Shown piece by piece: positions 25,456 to 34,123 of a DNA stretch of 64,000 bases. The position numbers were made by a program, and so were the translations under genes. Origin of the DNA: Sphingomonas glacialis (GTDB lineage Bacteria; Pseudomonadota; Alphaproteobacteria; Sphingomonadales; Sphingomonadaceae); contig NZ_BNAQ01000001.1 in NCBI RefSeq assembly GCF_014653575.1, positions 992,001 to 1,056,000 on the forward strand. The letters run 5' to 3'. How positions within the stretch are numbered: the stretch's first letter is position 1; each line of letters starts with the position of its first letter. The notes under the pieces are model-generated. The model saw nothing but the letters and a program-made list of their open reading frames with translations. It was not told where the DNA came from and did no database searches.

Positions 25456-25506
25456 GCGCAATGCGATAAGCAATGTTCCTTCGTCGCGCCAGATGGTCTA
25501 GGCGGC

Positions 25507-26748
25507 GGCATGGCTACTCATCCCCGCCCCGCGCCCGAAACCCTCCCCGTCACCCTCGCCGATGTCCAGGCGGCGCACGCACGGATCGCCGATCAGATCG
25601 TGCGGACGCCGACGTTCATCAGCAAGACGCTGTCCGAGCTGACCGGGGCGACGGTCTATCTCAAGTTCGAGAACCTGCAATTCACCGCGGCATACAAGGA
25701 GCGCGGCGCGCTCAACACGCTGCTGCAGCTGCCCGCGGGCACGAGCGGCGTGATCGCGGCGTCGGCCGGAAACCATGCGCAGGGCCTCGCCTATCACGCC
25801 AATCGCCTCGGCATCCCGGCGACGATCGTGATGCCGACCAACACGCCGACCGTGAAGGTGACGCAGACCGAGGGCCACGGCGCGACCGTCGTGCTGTTCG
25901 GCGACACGTTCGACGCGGCCTATGCGCACGCCCGCGAGCTCGAAGGCGAGCGCGGGCTGACCTTCGTCCATCCGTTCGACGACGTCCGCGTGATCGCCGG
26001 CCAGGGCACGTGCGCGATCGAGATGCTGCAGGATGTGCCGAGCATCGACACCTTCCTCACCCCGATCGGTGGTGGCGGCCTGATCTCGGGCATGGCGGTG
26101 GTCGCTGCGGCGGCCGACCATCCGATCGAAGTCGTCGGCGTCGAGGCCGAGCTGTTCCCGTCGATGTTCAACCGCATCAACGGCACCGCAATGCCGTGCG
26201 CGGGCGATACGCTCGCCGAGGGCATCGCGGTGAAGGAGCCCGGCGGGATCACTTCGGGCATGGTCAAGGCGCTGGTCGACGACATCGTGCTGGTCAGCGA
26301 GCGCAATCTTGAACGCGCGGTCAGCCTGTTGCTGCAGATCGAGAAGACCGTGGTCGAGGGTGCGGGCGCAGCCGGCCTCGCCGCGCTGCTCCAGCATCCC
26401 GAGCGCTTCGCCGGCAAGACCGTCGGCGTCGTGCTGTGCGGCGGCAATATCGACACGCGGCTGCTCGCCAACGTCCTGCTGCGCGATCTCGCGCGCTCGG
26501 GCCGGCTCGCGCGGTTGCGGATCCGGCTGCAGGATCAGCCCGGCGCGTTGTTCAACGTCGCGCGGATCTTCGATGCCGAACGCGTCAACATCATCGAGAT
26601 CTATCATCAGCGGGTCTTCACGACGCTCCCCGCCAAGGGCCTGATCACCGATGTCGAATGCGAGACGCGCGACCGCGCGCATCTCGACCGGCTCATCGCC
26701 GCTTTGCGCGCCGGGGGCTATGAAGTGAGTACCGTCGAACTCGCGTGA
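25507..26748 (+). CDS. ilvA: Threonine ammonia-lyase with C-terminal ACT domain
   Basis: A 413-residue PLP enzyme converting threonine to 2-oxobutanoate and ammonia, the entry to isoleucine synthesis, or acting in threonine catabolism. The PLP lysine is Lys63 in AAYKERGALN; phosphate-binding glycines are in TPIGGGGLISG; ASAGNHAQGLAYHA is typical of the fold II family. Residues about 335-413 form one ACT domain (LRIRLQDQPGALFNVARIFDAERVNIIEIYHQR), which makes it the medium form with one regulatory domain, not the two-ACT E. coli IlvA. It stands alone on the plus strand; no isoleucine genes are nearby. Confidence 0.93.
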   Translation, partial: GMATHPRPAPETLPVTLADVQAAHARIADQIVRTPTFISKTLSELTGATVYLKFENLQFTAAYKERGALNTLLQLPAGTSGVIAASAGNHAQGLAYHANRLGIPATIVMPTNTPTVKVTQTEGHGATVVLFGDTFDAAYAHARELEGERGLTFVHPFDDVRVIAGQGTCAIEMLQDVPSIDTFLTPIGGGGLISGMAVVAAAADHPIEVVGVEAELFPSMFNRINGTAMPCAGDTLAEGIAVKEPGGITSGMVKALVDDIVLVSERNLERAVSLLLQIEKTVVEGAGAAGLAALLQHPERFAGKTVGVVLCGGNIDTRLLANVLLRDLARSGRLARLRIRLQDQPGALFNVARIFDAERVNIIEIYHQRVFTTLPAKGLITDVECETRDRAHLDRLIAALRAGGYEVSTVELA

Positions 26749-26968
26749 CGAAACGAATCTGGCGTGCGGCCAACCGAGTCCCGCGACTCTATCGCAGGGG
26801 CCCGGATCGGTGCATTTTATTGCCAGCGCGCTGAATCGATTCAGCAAATGCGGCATTAACCACCAATATTGGTAAAGCCGCTTTTCATCACGTTCGGGAA
26901 GATTCATAACGGCGGTGCGAACTGGCCGCTGGGGCGGCAGGACACGCTTATTCAAGGGACCCTCTGCG

Positions 26969-27772
26969 GTGACAGCGCCATTCCGCTTTCCACGATTCTT
27001 CGTCACCAGCCCGTCGCCCTGCCCGTATCTGCCCGGTCGCCAGGAGCGGAAGGTGTTTACCGAGTTGCGCGGCGAGCAAGCGAGCGATCTTAACGATGCG
27101 CTTGGCCGGATCGGCTTTCGCCGCAGCCAGTCGGTCGCGTATCGCCCGAGCTGCTCGGGCTGCACCGCGTGCGTCTCAGTCCGCGTCGTCGTTTCGGACT
27201 TCGAGGCGAATGCAACGCAGCGCAAGCAGTTGCGCAAGAATGCTGACCTCGAAGTCTCGGCGTGCCGGCCGTGGGCGACCGACGAGCAATTCCAGCTGCT
27301 GCGCCGCTATCTCGCCTCGCGGCATCCCGGCGGCGGCATGGCCGAAATGGACGAAGGCGATTATGCCGACATGGTCGAGCATTCGCCCGTCAACAGCTTC
27401 ATCGTCGAATATCGCGAGCCGTCGCTCCACGGCGAGCGCGGAAAGCTGATCGGTGCATGCCTCACCGATCAGCATTCTGACGGGCTGTCGATGATCTACA
27501 GCTTCTTCGACTCCGACAGCACCGATCGCCCGGGGCTCGGCAACATGATCATCATGGATCACATCCTGCGCGCGCGTGCCGTCGGGCTGCCCTATGTCTA
27601 TCTCGGCTATTGGGTGAAGGGCTCGCCGCGGATGGCGTACAAGATCCGCTATCGTCCGATCGAAGTGCTCGGCCCGCAAGGCTGGGGGCTGCTGGTCGAC
27701 GAGGATGCGGTCTATTCGCCGCCCGCCGAGAAATACGCGATCATGGCCGAGCAGATGGTCACGACGCGCTGA
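26969..27772 (+). CDS. bpt: Aspartate/glutamate leucyltransferase (N-end rule)
   Basis: A 267-residue aminoacyl-tRNA-protein transferase that adds leucine to N-terminal Asp or Glu, marking proteins for ClpS/ClpAP. The family hallmarks are [16 protein letters not shown] near the start, [19 protein letters not shown] with clustered Cys, and [27 protein letters not shown] near the end. The start is a GTG at 26969 with AGGGA upstream; ATG is not available at a fitting place. Upstream lies a 220-base gap with the 12-bp palindrome ACCAATATTGGT (26862). It ends 13 bases from the convergent transglutaminase-like gene. Confidence 0.93.
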   Translation: MTAPFRFPRFFVTSPSPCPYLPGRQERKVFTELRGEQASDLNDALGRIGFRRSQSVAYRPSCSGCTACVSVRVVVSDFEANATQRKQLRKNADLEVSACRPWATDEQFQLLRRYLASRHPGGGMAEMDEGDYADMVEHSPVNSFIVEYREPSLHGERGKLIGACLTDQHSDGLSMIYSFFDSDSTDRPGLGNMIIMDHILRARAVGLPYVYLGYWVKGSPRMAYKIRYRPIEVLGPQGWGLLVDEDAVYSPPAEKYAIMAEQMVTTR

Positions 27773-27785
27773 TCCGATCGCGGGG

Positions 27786-28598
27786 TTACTGCCCCGCCGC
27801 ACGATCCACATGGAGGTCGACGTCGAGCACCTCGTCGCCCTCGCCCAGCCGGGATCCGGCGACGGGTGCGGCCCCCGCCGAATCGAGCGCGACGGCCACG
27901 CGCGCATAGGCTTCGTCGGCGCAGAGGCCCGTGCACGGATCGAACGCTACCCACCCGAGCCCTGCCACATGCGCCTCGGCCCAGCCGTGCGGCGCGGGGC
28001 GACCATCCCCGATCTCGATACACGACGGGCTGTAGCCCGAGACATAACGCGCCGGCACGCCGAGCGTCCGCGCCGCGGTGACGAACACCTGCGCCAGATC
28101 GCGCGCGCTGACCTTCCCTTCGGCGAACGCCTCGATTGCGGTGCGACCTGCGACCGGACGCCCGCGACACAGCGCGAAGCGCCTGTGCACCGCCAGATTG
28201 AGCGCATGCAGCCGCGCGACCGGATCGGTCTCGCTGATCGCGCTTGAAAAGCTGATGATCTCGGCATTGGGCTTGGTCAGCGCGGTCTCGCGCAGGAACA
28301 GTTCGGGCGGCAACGGCTCGTGCCCGCCATGCACGATCCCGTGCGAGCGGTTGGTCAGCACCTCGCCCGAGACATGGATCTCGATGCTGTCGAGCGGTCC
28401 CTCGACATACAGCATCGTCGTGCGGTTGCCGAAACCGTCGCGCCCATAGCGCAGCCGTGCATCGCAATCGACGTGCAAGTTCCACCCTGCGACCGACTGG
28501 TCGTGCGTATCTTCCGGGGTCAACCGAAGCAGTTGGGTCAGCCGCGCCTGCGGGTTGGTGAAGCGATACGTCGTGCGGTGATCGATCGCGAGCCGCAT
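27786..28598 (-). CDS. Transglutaminase-like protein lacking the catalytic cysteine
   Basis: A 270-residue protein of the bacterial transglutaminase-like family with the usual N-terminal beta domain (MRLAIDHRTTYRFTNP). In active members the core reads GVCxDxAH; here the aligned segment reads KVSARDLAQ, with Ala165 where the nucleophilic Cys should be. The His204 (PHGWAEAHV) and Asp220 (FDPCTG) positions remain. It therefore looks catalytically dead or uses another nucleophile, perhaps a binding role. It is the third gene of an operon with a circularly permuted ATP-grasp and an alpha-E protein, a combination widely seen together and thought to be a peptide ligase/hydrolase system. ATG 28598 overlaps the preceding stop as TGATG. 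Confidence 0.88.
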   Translation of the reverse strand: MRLAIDHRTTYRFTNPQARLTQLLRLTPEDTHDQSVAGWNLHVDCDARLRYGRDGFGNRTTMLYVEGPLDSIEIHVSGEVLTNRSHGIVHGGHEPLPPELFLRETALTKPNAEIISFSSAISETDPVARLHALNLAVHRRFALCRGRPVAGRTAIEAFAEGKVSARDLAQVFVTAARTLGVPARYVSGYSPSCIEIGDGRPAPHGWAEAHVAGLGWVAFDPCTGLCADEAYARVAVALDSAGAAPVAGSRLGEGDEVLDVDLHVDRAAGQ

Positions 28599-29533
28599 CA
28601 GCTGAACTTGAACTGGCGGCCGACGGCCATGTGGAGATTGTCGTTCTCGGCGATGAAGCCCTGCAGATATTGGTGCAGCCCGCGCGCGATCACTTCGCCC
28701 GATTTGGTGCGAGCCAAGCGTTGCTGGCGGGTGCGCGCCATCCGGTCGGCCTCGCCGTGCAGGCCGGTACGCTTGGCGAGCAAATTGAGGATCTCGACGG
28801 CTTCTTCGACCGAGGCGGCGAGGCTGCGCGGCAGTTCGGAGCGTGCGATCAGCAAGTCGATGACGTTCGCCGGCTTCAACCCTTCCGAATAGAGCCAGCG
28901 ATACGCGGTGACTGCGGACACCGTCTGCAGGATCGTCGTCCATTGGTCGCGATCGACCACACCGCCGACCGACTCGCCCTTGGGCAGCAGGATATGATAT
29001 TTGACGTCGAGCAGCCGTGCGGTGTTGTCGGCACGTTCGATCGCCTGGCCCAGGCGGATGAACCACGTCGTCTGGTTGCGCAGCATGCGGTGCACCGCGC
29101 CCTCGAACCCGCGCGTCTCGGCCTTTACCGCCTCGACCAGGTTGAGCGTCGCCATCGCGCCGCCGGGGCTCGAGCGATTGTCGAAGATCAGCCAGGCGCC
29201 GTTGATCGCGGTCCAGGCCTCCTTGGTCAGCGCGGTGCGCACCGCGCGCGCATTGTTGCGCGCCATGTCGAGGGCGCGGACGATCGATCCCGGATGGCTG
29301 GTGTCGACGGTGAGGAAGCGCGCGACCGAGCTTTGCGAGATGTCCCTGCCGGTTTTGGCGAAGGCCTGGTCGGTCTCGGTCACCGCCAGCGCCGATGCCC
29401 ACGCCGCCTCGCCCGCCGGGCGCGGTGAGAGGACGTCGAGCCTGACGGTCGCTTCGACGAGCCGCGCGATGAAGTCGGTCCGCTCGACATAACGGCCGAG
29501 CCAGTACAGCGACGATGCAGTGCGGCTCAGCAT
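28598..29533 (-). CDS. Alpha-E domain protein
   Basis: A 311-residue, almost wholly alpha-helical protein of the alpha-E family (MLSRTASSLYWLGRYVERTD, later QTTWFIRLGQAIERADNTARLLDVKYHILLP). The family is known from its constant link with circularly permuted ATP-grasp enzymes and transglutaminase-like proteins; its biochemical role is not established. I chose ATG 29533 because the family almost always begins MLSRTAxxLYW; ATG 29551 is an in-frame alternative. Its stop overlaps the start of the transglutaminase-like gene. Confidence 0.92.
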   Translation of the reverse strand: MLSRTASSLYWLGRYVERTDFIARLVEATVRLDVLSPRPAGEAAWASALAVTETDQAFAKTGRDISQSSVARFLTVDTSHPGSIVRALDMARNNARAVRTALTKEAWTAINGAWLIFDNRSSPGGAMATLNLVEAVKAETRGFEGAVHRMLRNQTTWFIRLGQAIERADNTARLLDVKYHILLPKGESVGGVVDRDQWTTILQTVSAVTAYRWLYSEGLKPANVIDLLIARSELPRSLAASVEEAVEILNLLAKRTGLHGEADRMARTRQQRLARTKSGEVIARGLHQYLQGFIAENDNLHMAVGRQFKFS

Positions 29534-29573
29534 CGCGATGCTCCGCGGCATGGCGAGGACCGCAGCGCGCCGC

Positions 29574-31067
29574 TCACGAGACTTGCTCCTGCGATTGCGT
29601 CTGCGACTGGAGCGGGTGGGACGGTTGCGCGCCCGCGCCATTGTCCATCAGGACGAAGCTGTCCTTGGTACCACCGCCCTGCGATGAATTGACTACCAGC
29701 GATCCCTCTTTCAGCGCGACGCGCGTCAGCCCGCCGGGAACGACCTGGACGCCCTTCGAGCCCGTCAGCACGAACGGCCGGAAATCGACATGGCGCGGCG
29801 CCAGGCCTGCCGCGGCAAGCGTCGGTACCGTCGACAGCGCCAGCGTGGGCTGCGCGATGTAGCGGTGCGGCTCGGCGATCAGCGCGGCGCGGAAGCTCTC
29901 GATCTCGGCCTTGGTCGCGGTCGGGCCGACGAGCATACCGTATCCGCCCGACCCGTCGACCAGCTTCACCACCAGCTCGGGCAATCTTTCGAGCACATAT
30001 TTCAGCGCTTGCGGCTCGCGGCAGCGCCATGTCTCGACATTGGGCAGCTTCGCGTCACCGCCCGAATAGAATTTCACGATCTCGGGCATGTACGAATAGA
30101 TCGCCTTGTCGTCGGCGATGCCGTTGCCCGGCGCGTTGAGCAACGCGACGTTGCCGGCGGCATAGGCCGCGATCAGCCCCGGCACGCCGAGCATCGAATC
30201 CGGCCGGAAAACGAGCGGGTCGAGATAATCGTCGTCGATCCGGCGATAGATGACATCGACCTTCACGCGCCCCGCAATCGTGCGCATCCACACGACGTCA
30301 TCATCGACGACGAGATCGGCCGCCTCGACCAGCTCGATCCCCATCGAATCGGCGAGGAAGCTGTGCTCGTAATAGGCCGAATTATAGTGTCCAGGCGTCA
30401 GCACGACGCAGACTGGCGCGGCGACGCCGACCGGCGCGACCGACTTCATCGTCTCGAGCAAGCGATCGGGGTAGGAATCGACCGCCGCGACGTGGAAATC
30501 GCGGAACAGCTCGGGGCATAGCCGCAGCATCGCTTCGCGGTTCTCGAGCATGTAGCTTACCCCCGACGGGGTCCGCGCATTGTCCTCGAGCACGAAGAAA
30601 TCGTCGGGTCCCGTGCGCACCAGATCGATCCCGCAGATATGCGCCCAGATGTCGTGCGGCGGGCGGATGCCGGCGATCTCGGGACGGAACTGCGGATTGC
30701 CGAAGATCAGGTCGGGCGGCAGCACGCCTTCGGCAAGGATCCGGCGCTCGCCGTAAATATCGTGGAGGAAGGCGTTGATCGCCTCGACACGCTGGACGAG
30801 GCCGACCGAGAGGCGCTCCCATTCGTCGGCAAGGAAGATGCGCGGGACGATGTCGAACGGGATGATCCGCTCGCTCGCATCGCTCTCGCCGTAGACGGCG
30901 AAGGTAATGCCCAATTGACGGAAAGTTGCCTCGGCCGATTGCTGGCGCCGGCGAAGCTCGGCGTCGGGGGTGGTCTCGATCCAGGCGCCCAAGGCGGCAA
31001 GTTCGTCCCGCGGGGTCGTCGACCCTGCCTGCCCCATGATTTCATCAAACGCCGGTCGTGTCCCCAT
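29574..31067 (-). CDS. Circularly permuted ATP-grasp protein (type 2)
   Basis: A 497-residue protein (from ATG 31067) of the circularly permuted ATP-grasp family. Landmarks are FAVYGESDASERIIPFDIVPRI, GIDLVRTGPDDFFVLEDNARTPSGVSYMLENR, VVLTPGHYNSAYYEHSFLA, the basic KVDVIYRRIDDDYLDP and KLVDGSGGYGM near the end. The fold suggests formation of an amide bond with acyl-phosphate chemistry; substrate unknown. A GTG at 31130 would give 518 residues, so the start is uncertain. It leads the operon with alpha-E and transglutaminase-like genes; a proteasome-like Anbu peptidase sometimes found with this trio is absent here. Confidence 0.92.
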   Translation of the reverse strand: MGTRPAFDEIMGQAGSTTPRDELAALGAWIETTPDAELRRRQQSAEATFRQLGITFAVYGESDASERIIPFDIVPRIFLADEWERLSVGLVQRVEAINAFLHDIYGERRILAEGVLPPDLIFGNPQFRPEIAGIRPPHDIWAHICGIDLVRTGPDDFFVLEDNARTPSGVSYMLENREAMLRLCPELFRDFHVAAVDSYPDRLLETMKSVAPVGVAAPVCVVLTPGHYNSAYYEHSFLADSMGIELVEAADLVVDDDVVWMRTIAGRVKVDVIYRRIDDDYLDPLVFRPDSMLGVPGLIAAYAAGNVALLNAPGNGIADDKAIYSYMPEIVKFYSGGDAKLPNVETWRCREPQALKYVLERLPELVVKLVDGSGGYGMLVGPTATKAEIESFRAALIAEPHRYIAQPTLALSTVPTLAAAGLAPRHVDFRPFVLTGSKGVQVVPGGLTRVALKEGSLVVNSSQGGGTKDSFVLMDNGAGAQPSHPLQSQTQSQEQVS

Positions 31068-31157
31068 CGAGAAGGTAAAGCCCCCAAATACGTCTTGGGT
31101 TCCATGCTGCGATGGATTGTTGCGCCGCACAAGCGCTGCCGAAAAGAAATCTGCTGT

Positions 31158-32009
31158 CTAGCGCGCGCGTTCCTGCGCCAGCGCACTGGCAAAATCGCGC
31201 CGCGCTTCCGCCACCAAATGCGGGAGCGCGCTGGGATCGACGAAGGCGTCCACCGCGCCGGCGTCGTGGCGCCTGGCCTGTCCGAGCAGATCGACCTGAT
31301 CGGGGTGCATCGGCAGCACGATGTCGGCGGGCAGCGTCGCCAGCCGATCAAAGCTGCGGCGATAATCGGCGACGATGCCGGGATAGGCGCGATTGGCGAT
31401 CAGGCGATTGCCCGCCACGGTCACGCTGCACGGAAATACGACGTTCAAGCGCCGCCCCCGCTCGACTACCGGGATCGTCCACGTCGTGCAGCCCGGCGTA
31501 TGTCCCGGTGTCAGCACCGCGGTCAGCGCGACGGTCCCGACGCGGACTTGCTCGCCATCGCGGACGATTCGGTCGACCGGAACCGGCGCAAAGCGGGTGT
31601 GGCCGTTCGCATTGTCGGCTTCGTGTCGGCCACGGCGCAGCGCGGAGGCATCGCCGGCCGAGGCGACGAGCTTGGCGCCACTCCAGCGGCGCAGTTCGGC
31701 GAACGCAGCGGCATGGTCGAAATGCGCGTGCGAATTGAGGATCCATTTGATCTGGCGTGGCTGCACGCCGATCGTCGCGAGATTGCGCTCGACCAGACCG
31801 GCGCTCTGCGCGAGTGGGCCGCTGACAAGGATCGTTCCCGCGCGCGTGACGATCGCATAGACGCCGAGCCCCTCGGTCCCGACATACCAGACCGGCCCGG
31901 CAATGTGGAATGGCGCTGTCGGTCGCGACCAGGCGGGTGGGTTCTGCGCGCTCGCCGCGCCTGCCCCGAGGACCAGCGCGGCGAAGCCGGCAAGCGCGCG
32001 CGCGATCAT
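31158..32009 (-). CDS. Subclass B3-type metallo-beta-lactamase
   Basis: A 283-residue protein with a signal peptide (to about residue 21). The zinc motif is SHAHFDHA (His94, His96, Asp98, His99), with His170 in TPGHTPGCTTW and His235 in PMHPDQVD, the ligand set of subclass B3 enzymes; LVERNLATIGVQPRQIKWILNSHAHFDHA is characteristic. It probably hydrolyses beta-lactams in the periplasm, though other B3-like hydrolases exist and activity is not proved. ATG 32009 overlaps the dsbD stop (ATGA), so it is translated from the disulfide-reductase transcript. No LysR-type ampR regulator is adjacent. Confidence 0.88.
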   Translation of the reverse strand: MIARALAGFAALVLGAGAASAQNPPAWSRPTAPFHIAGPVWYVGTEGLGVYAIVTRAGTILVSGPLAQSAGLVERNLATIGVQPRQIKWILNSHAHFDHAAAFAELRRWSGAKLVASAGDASALRRGRHEADNANGHTRFAPVPVDRIVRDGEQVRVGTVALTAVLTPGHTPGCTTWTIPVVERGRRLNVVFPCSVTVAGNRLIANRAYPGIVADYRRSFDRLATLPADIVLPMHPDQVDLLGQARRHDAGAVDAFVDPSALPHLVAEARRDFASALAQERAR

Positions 32010-34048
32010 AACGCCGCCAATATCCCCGGCGTCAGCACTTGCGGGAGAACGCGCGGTTCGGCCGCGCCCGGCGCATAATACAGGTATAGCGGCACCCCCG
32101 CGCGGTTATGCGCCTCGATGAAGCGGCCCATCGTCGCATCGCCATTGGTCCAGTCGCCGAGCAGCACCGCGACCTTGTGATCGGCAAAGCTTTTGCGCGT
32201 CGCATCGGTCTCGATCGCGGCCTTCTCGTTGACCTTGCACGTCAGGCACCAGTCGGCGGTGAAATAGACGAACACCGGTCGCCCCGCCTTGCGCAACGCG
32301 TCGAGCCGCGCTTCGGTGAAGGGCTCGCTACCCGCCTCGGCGACCGCCGCCTGCGCCGGCGCGCGCGACACGAGCGCCGCGCCGCCGATCGTGACGACGA
32401 GCAATGCGATCAGCGCGACCCAGCCGAACGCCAGCCCGCGTGCCTGGCGGCGACCGCCGATCCACAACGCAAAGCCTGCAAACAGCGCCGCGCCGAGCCC
32501 AAGGATCAACCCGTTGACCCCCGCCTGCCGCCCGAGCACCCAGGCGAGCGCGAGCGCGGTCAGCCACATCGGCACCGACAGGATGTGACGGAAGGTCTCC
32601 ATCCACGCACCGGGCTTGGGCAGCCGCTTGCGCAGCGCTGGCACGAAGCCGAGCGCGAGGAACGGGATCGCAAGCCCGAGCCCGAGCCCGGCAAACACCG
32701 CCAGCGCCGCCGGCCACGGCAGCACGAGCGCAGCGCCCAGCGCCGCGCCCATGAACGGCCCGGTGCACGGCGTCGCGATGAACGCCGCGAGCGCACCGGT
32801 CGCGAACGCGCCGCCCGCCCCGCCCGAGCGGTTGACGAATTGCGGCGTCGGGATCTCGAACAACCCGCCAAGGTTGAGCGACAGCGCCACCGTCAGCAGC
32901 AGCAGCACGACGATCGCGCGCGGATCCTGCAGCTGGAACGCCCAACCGACCGCGGTGCCTCCAGCGCGCAACGCGAGGATCGCCGCGCCCAGGCCGACGC
33001 ACACCGCGACGACGCCGCCGGTATAGGCCAGCGCCTCACGCCGCGCCGCGCCCTCGTCGAGATGGCCCCGCGCGAGGCTCAGCGCCTTGAGGCTTAGGAT
33101 CGGGAAGACGCACGGCATGATGTTGAGGATCAACCCGCCAAGCATCGCGCCGGCAAAGGCGATCAGCGTCGCCATCAGCACGCCGCCGGCAGGTGCGCCG
33201 GTCGATGTGGCCGCGGTCGCGGCGACGGTGCCGGCATTGGCGGTCACGCGCAGCCCCTGCTGCGCGCCGATCTGCAGCACGCCCACGAGCGGCCCTGCCC
33301 CGCCCGTCGCGCCCGCCTTGGTTTCGACGATCAGCCGGTCGCCATCCTGGCTAACCGTCTGCGGCGCGTTGTAATCGAGCAGCCCGGTCGTGACCGGATA
33401 GAAATAGGCATCCTTGAGCGCGGCACCCGCCGGGTAAGGGATCGCGATGCGGATGCGACCGTCGCTTGCCTGGAAGATACCCTTCGCATCGAGCGGCTTG
33501 GGCACCGCCCGGCGCCACGCGTCGAAGCGCGCCTGCGTGTCGGGCGCGATCGCGCCGTCGCCAACGGTCAGCGAAAGCGACAGATCGGCGGCTTCAGGCA
33601 CGCATACCGTCGCCGAGCAGACGAGATAGGTGGTGTGGAGCGTGATCGGCAGCGCGGTCCCGGCGGCGATGCCAGCTGGTACCTTCAGCGTGACGAGCGG
33701 CGCATAGGGCTTCTCGAACACATAGTTCATCAGATCGGCGACGACGAGCCGCCCCGGCACCGGATAGACCGGATCGCTTGCGGTCACCCCCTTGGGCAGT
33801 TTCCATTCGAGCTTGGCCGGGAAGCCCGCATCGCCGGGATTTTCCCAATAGCCATGCCAGCCAGCCTCGGGCATCGTCGCCAGCGCGACCGTGACGGTCG
33901 ACCCCGCCGCCGGCGTCGTGCTCTCCGCCACCAGCGTGATCGCGAGGTGATGCGCGCCCGGCGCGCCGATCGGGCCGCCATCAGCTTGCGCCGCGCTTGC
34001 CGTCAGCATCGCCAGAACCGTCATCAAGCCGAAATGAAACCAGCGCAT
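32006..34048 (-). CDS. dsbD: Thiol:disulfide interchange protein DsbD
   Basis: A 680-residue inner-membrane protein carrying electrons from cytoplasmic thioredoxin to the periplasm. Order: signal peptide (1-22); periplasmic N-terminal domain to about residue 270 with Cys pair in YLVCSATVC; about eight membrane segments (290-540) with the two redox Cys in NIMPCVFPIL and ATPCTGPFMGA; C-terminal thioredoxin-like domain with TADWCLTCKVNE. All expected cysteines are present. ATG 34048 has AAGGATG upstream and gives the best signal peptide; ATG 34084 is an in-frame alternative. It is first in an operon with the B3 metallo-beta-lactamase. Confidence 0.93.
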   Translation of the reverse strand: MRWFHFGLMTVLAMLTASAAQADGGPIGAPGAHHLAITLVAESTTPAAGSTVTVALATMPEAGWHGYWENPGDAGFPAKLEWKLPKGVTASDPVYPVPGRLVVADLMNYVFEKPYAPLVTLKVPAGIAAGTALPITLHTTYLVCSATVCVPEAADLSLSLTVGDGAIAPDTQARFDAWRRAVPKPLDAKGIFQASDGRIRIAIPYPAGAALKDAYFYPVTTGLLDYNAPQTVSQDGDRLIVETKAGATGGAGPLVGVLQIGAQQGLRVTANAGTVAATAATSTGAPAGGVLMATLIAFAGAMLGGLILNIMPCVFPILSLKALSLARGHLDEGAARREALAYTGGVVAVCVGLGAAILALRAGGTAVGWAFQLQDPRAIVVLLLLTVALSLNLGGLFEIPTPQFVNRSGGAGGAFATGALAAFIATPCTGPFMGAALGAALVLPWPAALAVFAGLGLGLAIPFLALGFVPALRKRLPKPGAWMETFRHILSVPMWLTALALAWVLGRQAGVNGLILGLGAALFAGFALWIGGRRQARGLAFGWVALIALLVVTIGGAALVSRAPAQAAVAEAGSEPFTEARLDALRKAGRPVFVYFTADWCLTCKVNEKAAIETDATRKSFADHKVAVLLGDWTNGDATMGRFIEAHNRAGVPLYLYYAPGAAEPRVLPQVLTPGILAAL

Positions 34049-34123
34049 TCGCACATCCTTGTAGGTCACGCGCACCAAGGGCATAGCTCGCGCGGGGTCA
34101 AGTATATGGCGCGGAGATCACCG

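Noticed and set aside
26850..26873. TTAACCACCAATATT as a second CtrA box
   Set aside because: Second half reads TATT rather than TTAA; kept only as a palindrome note.
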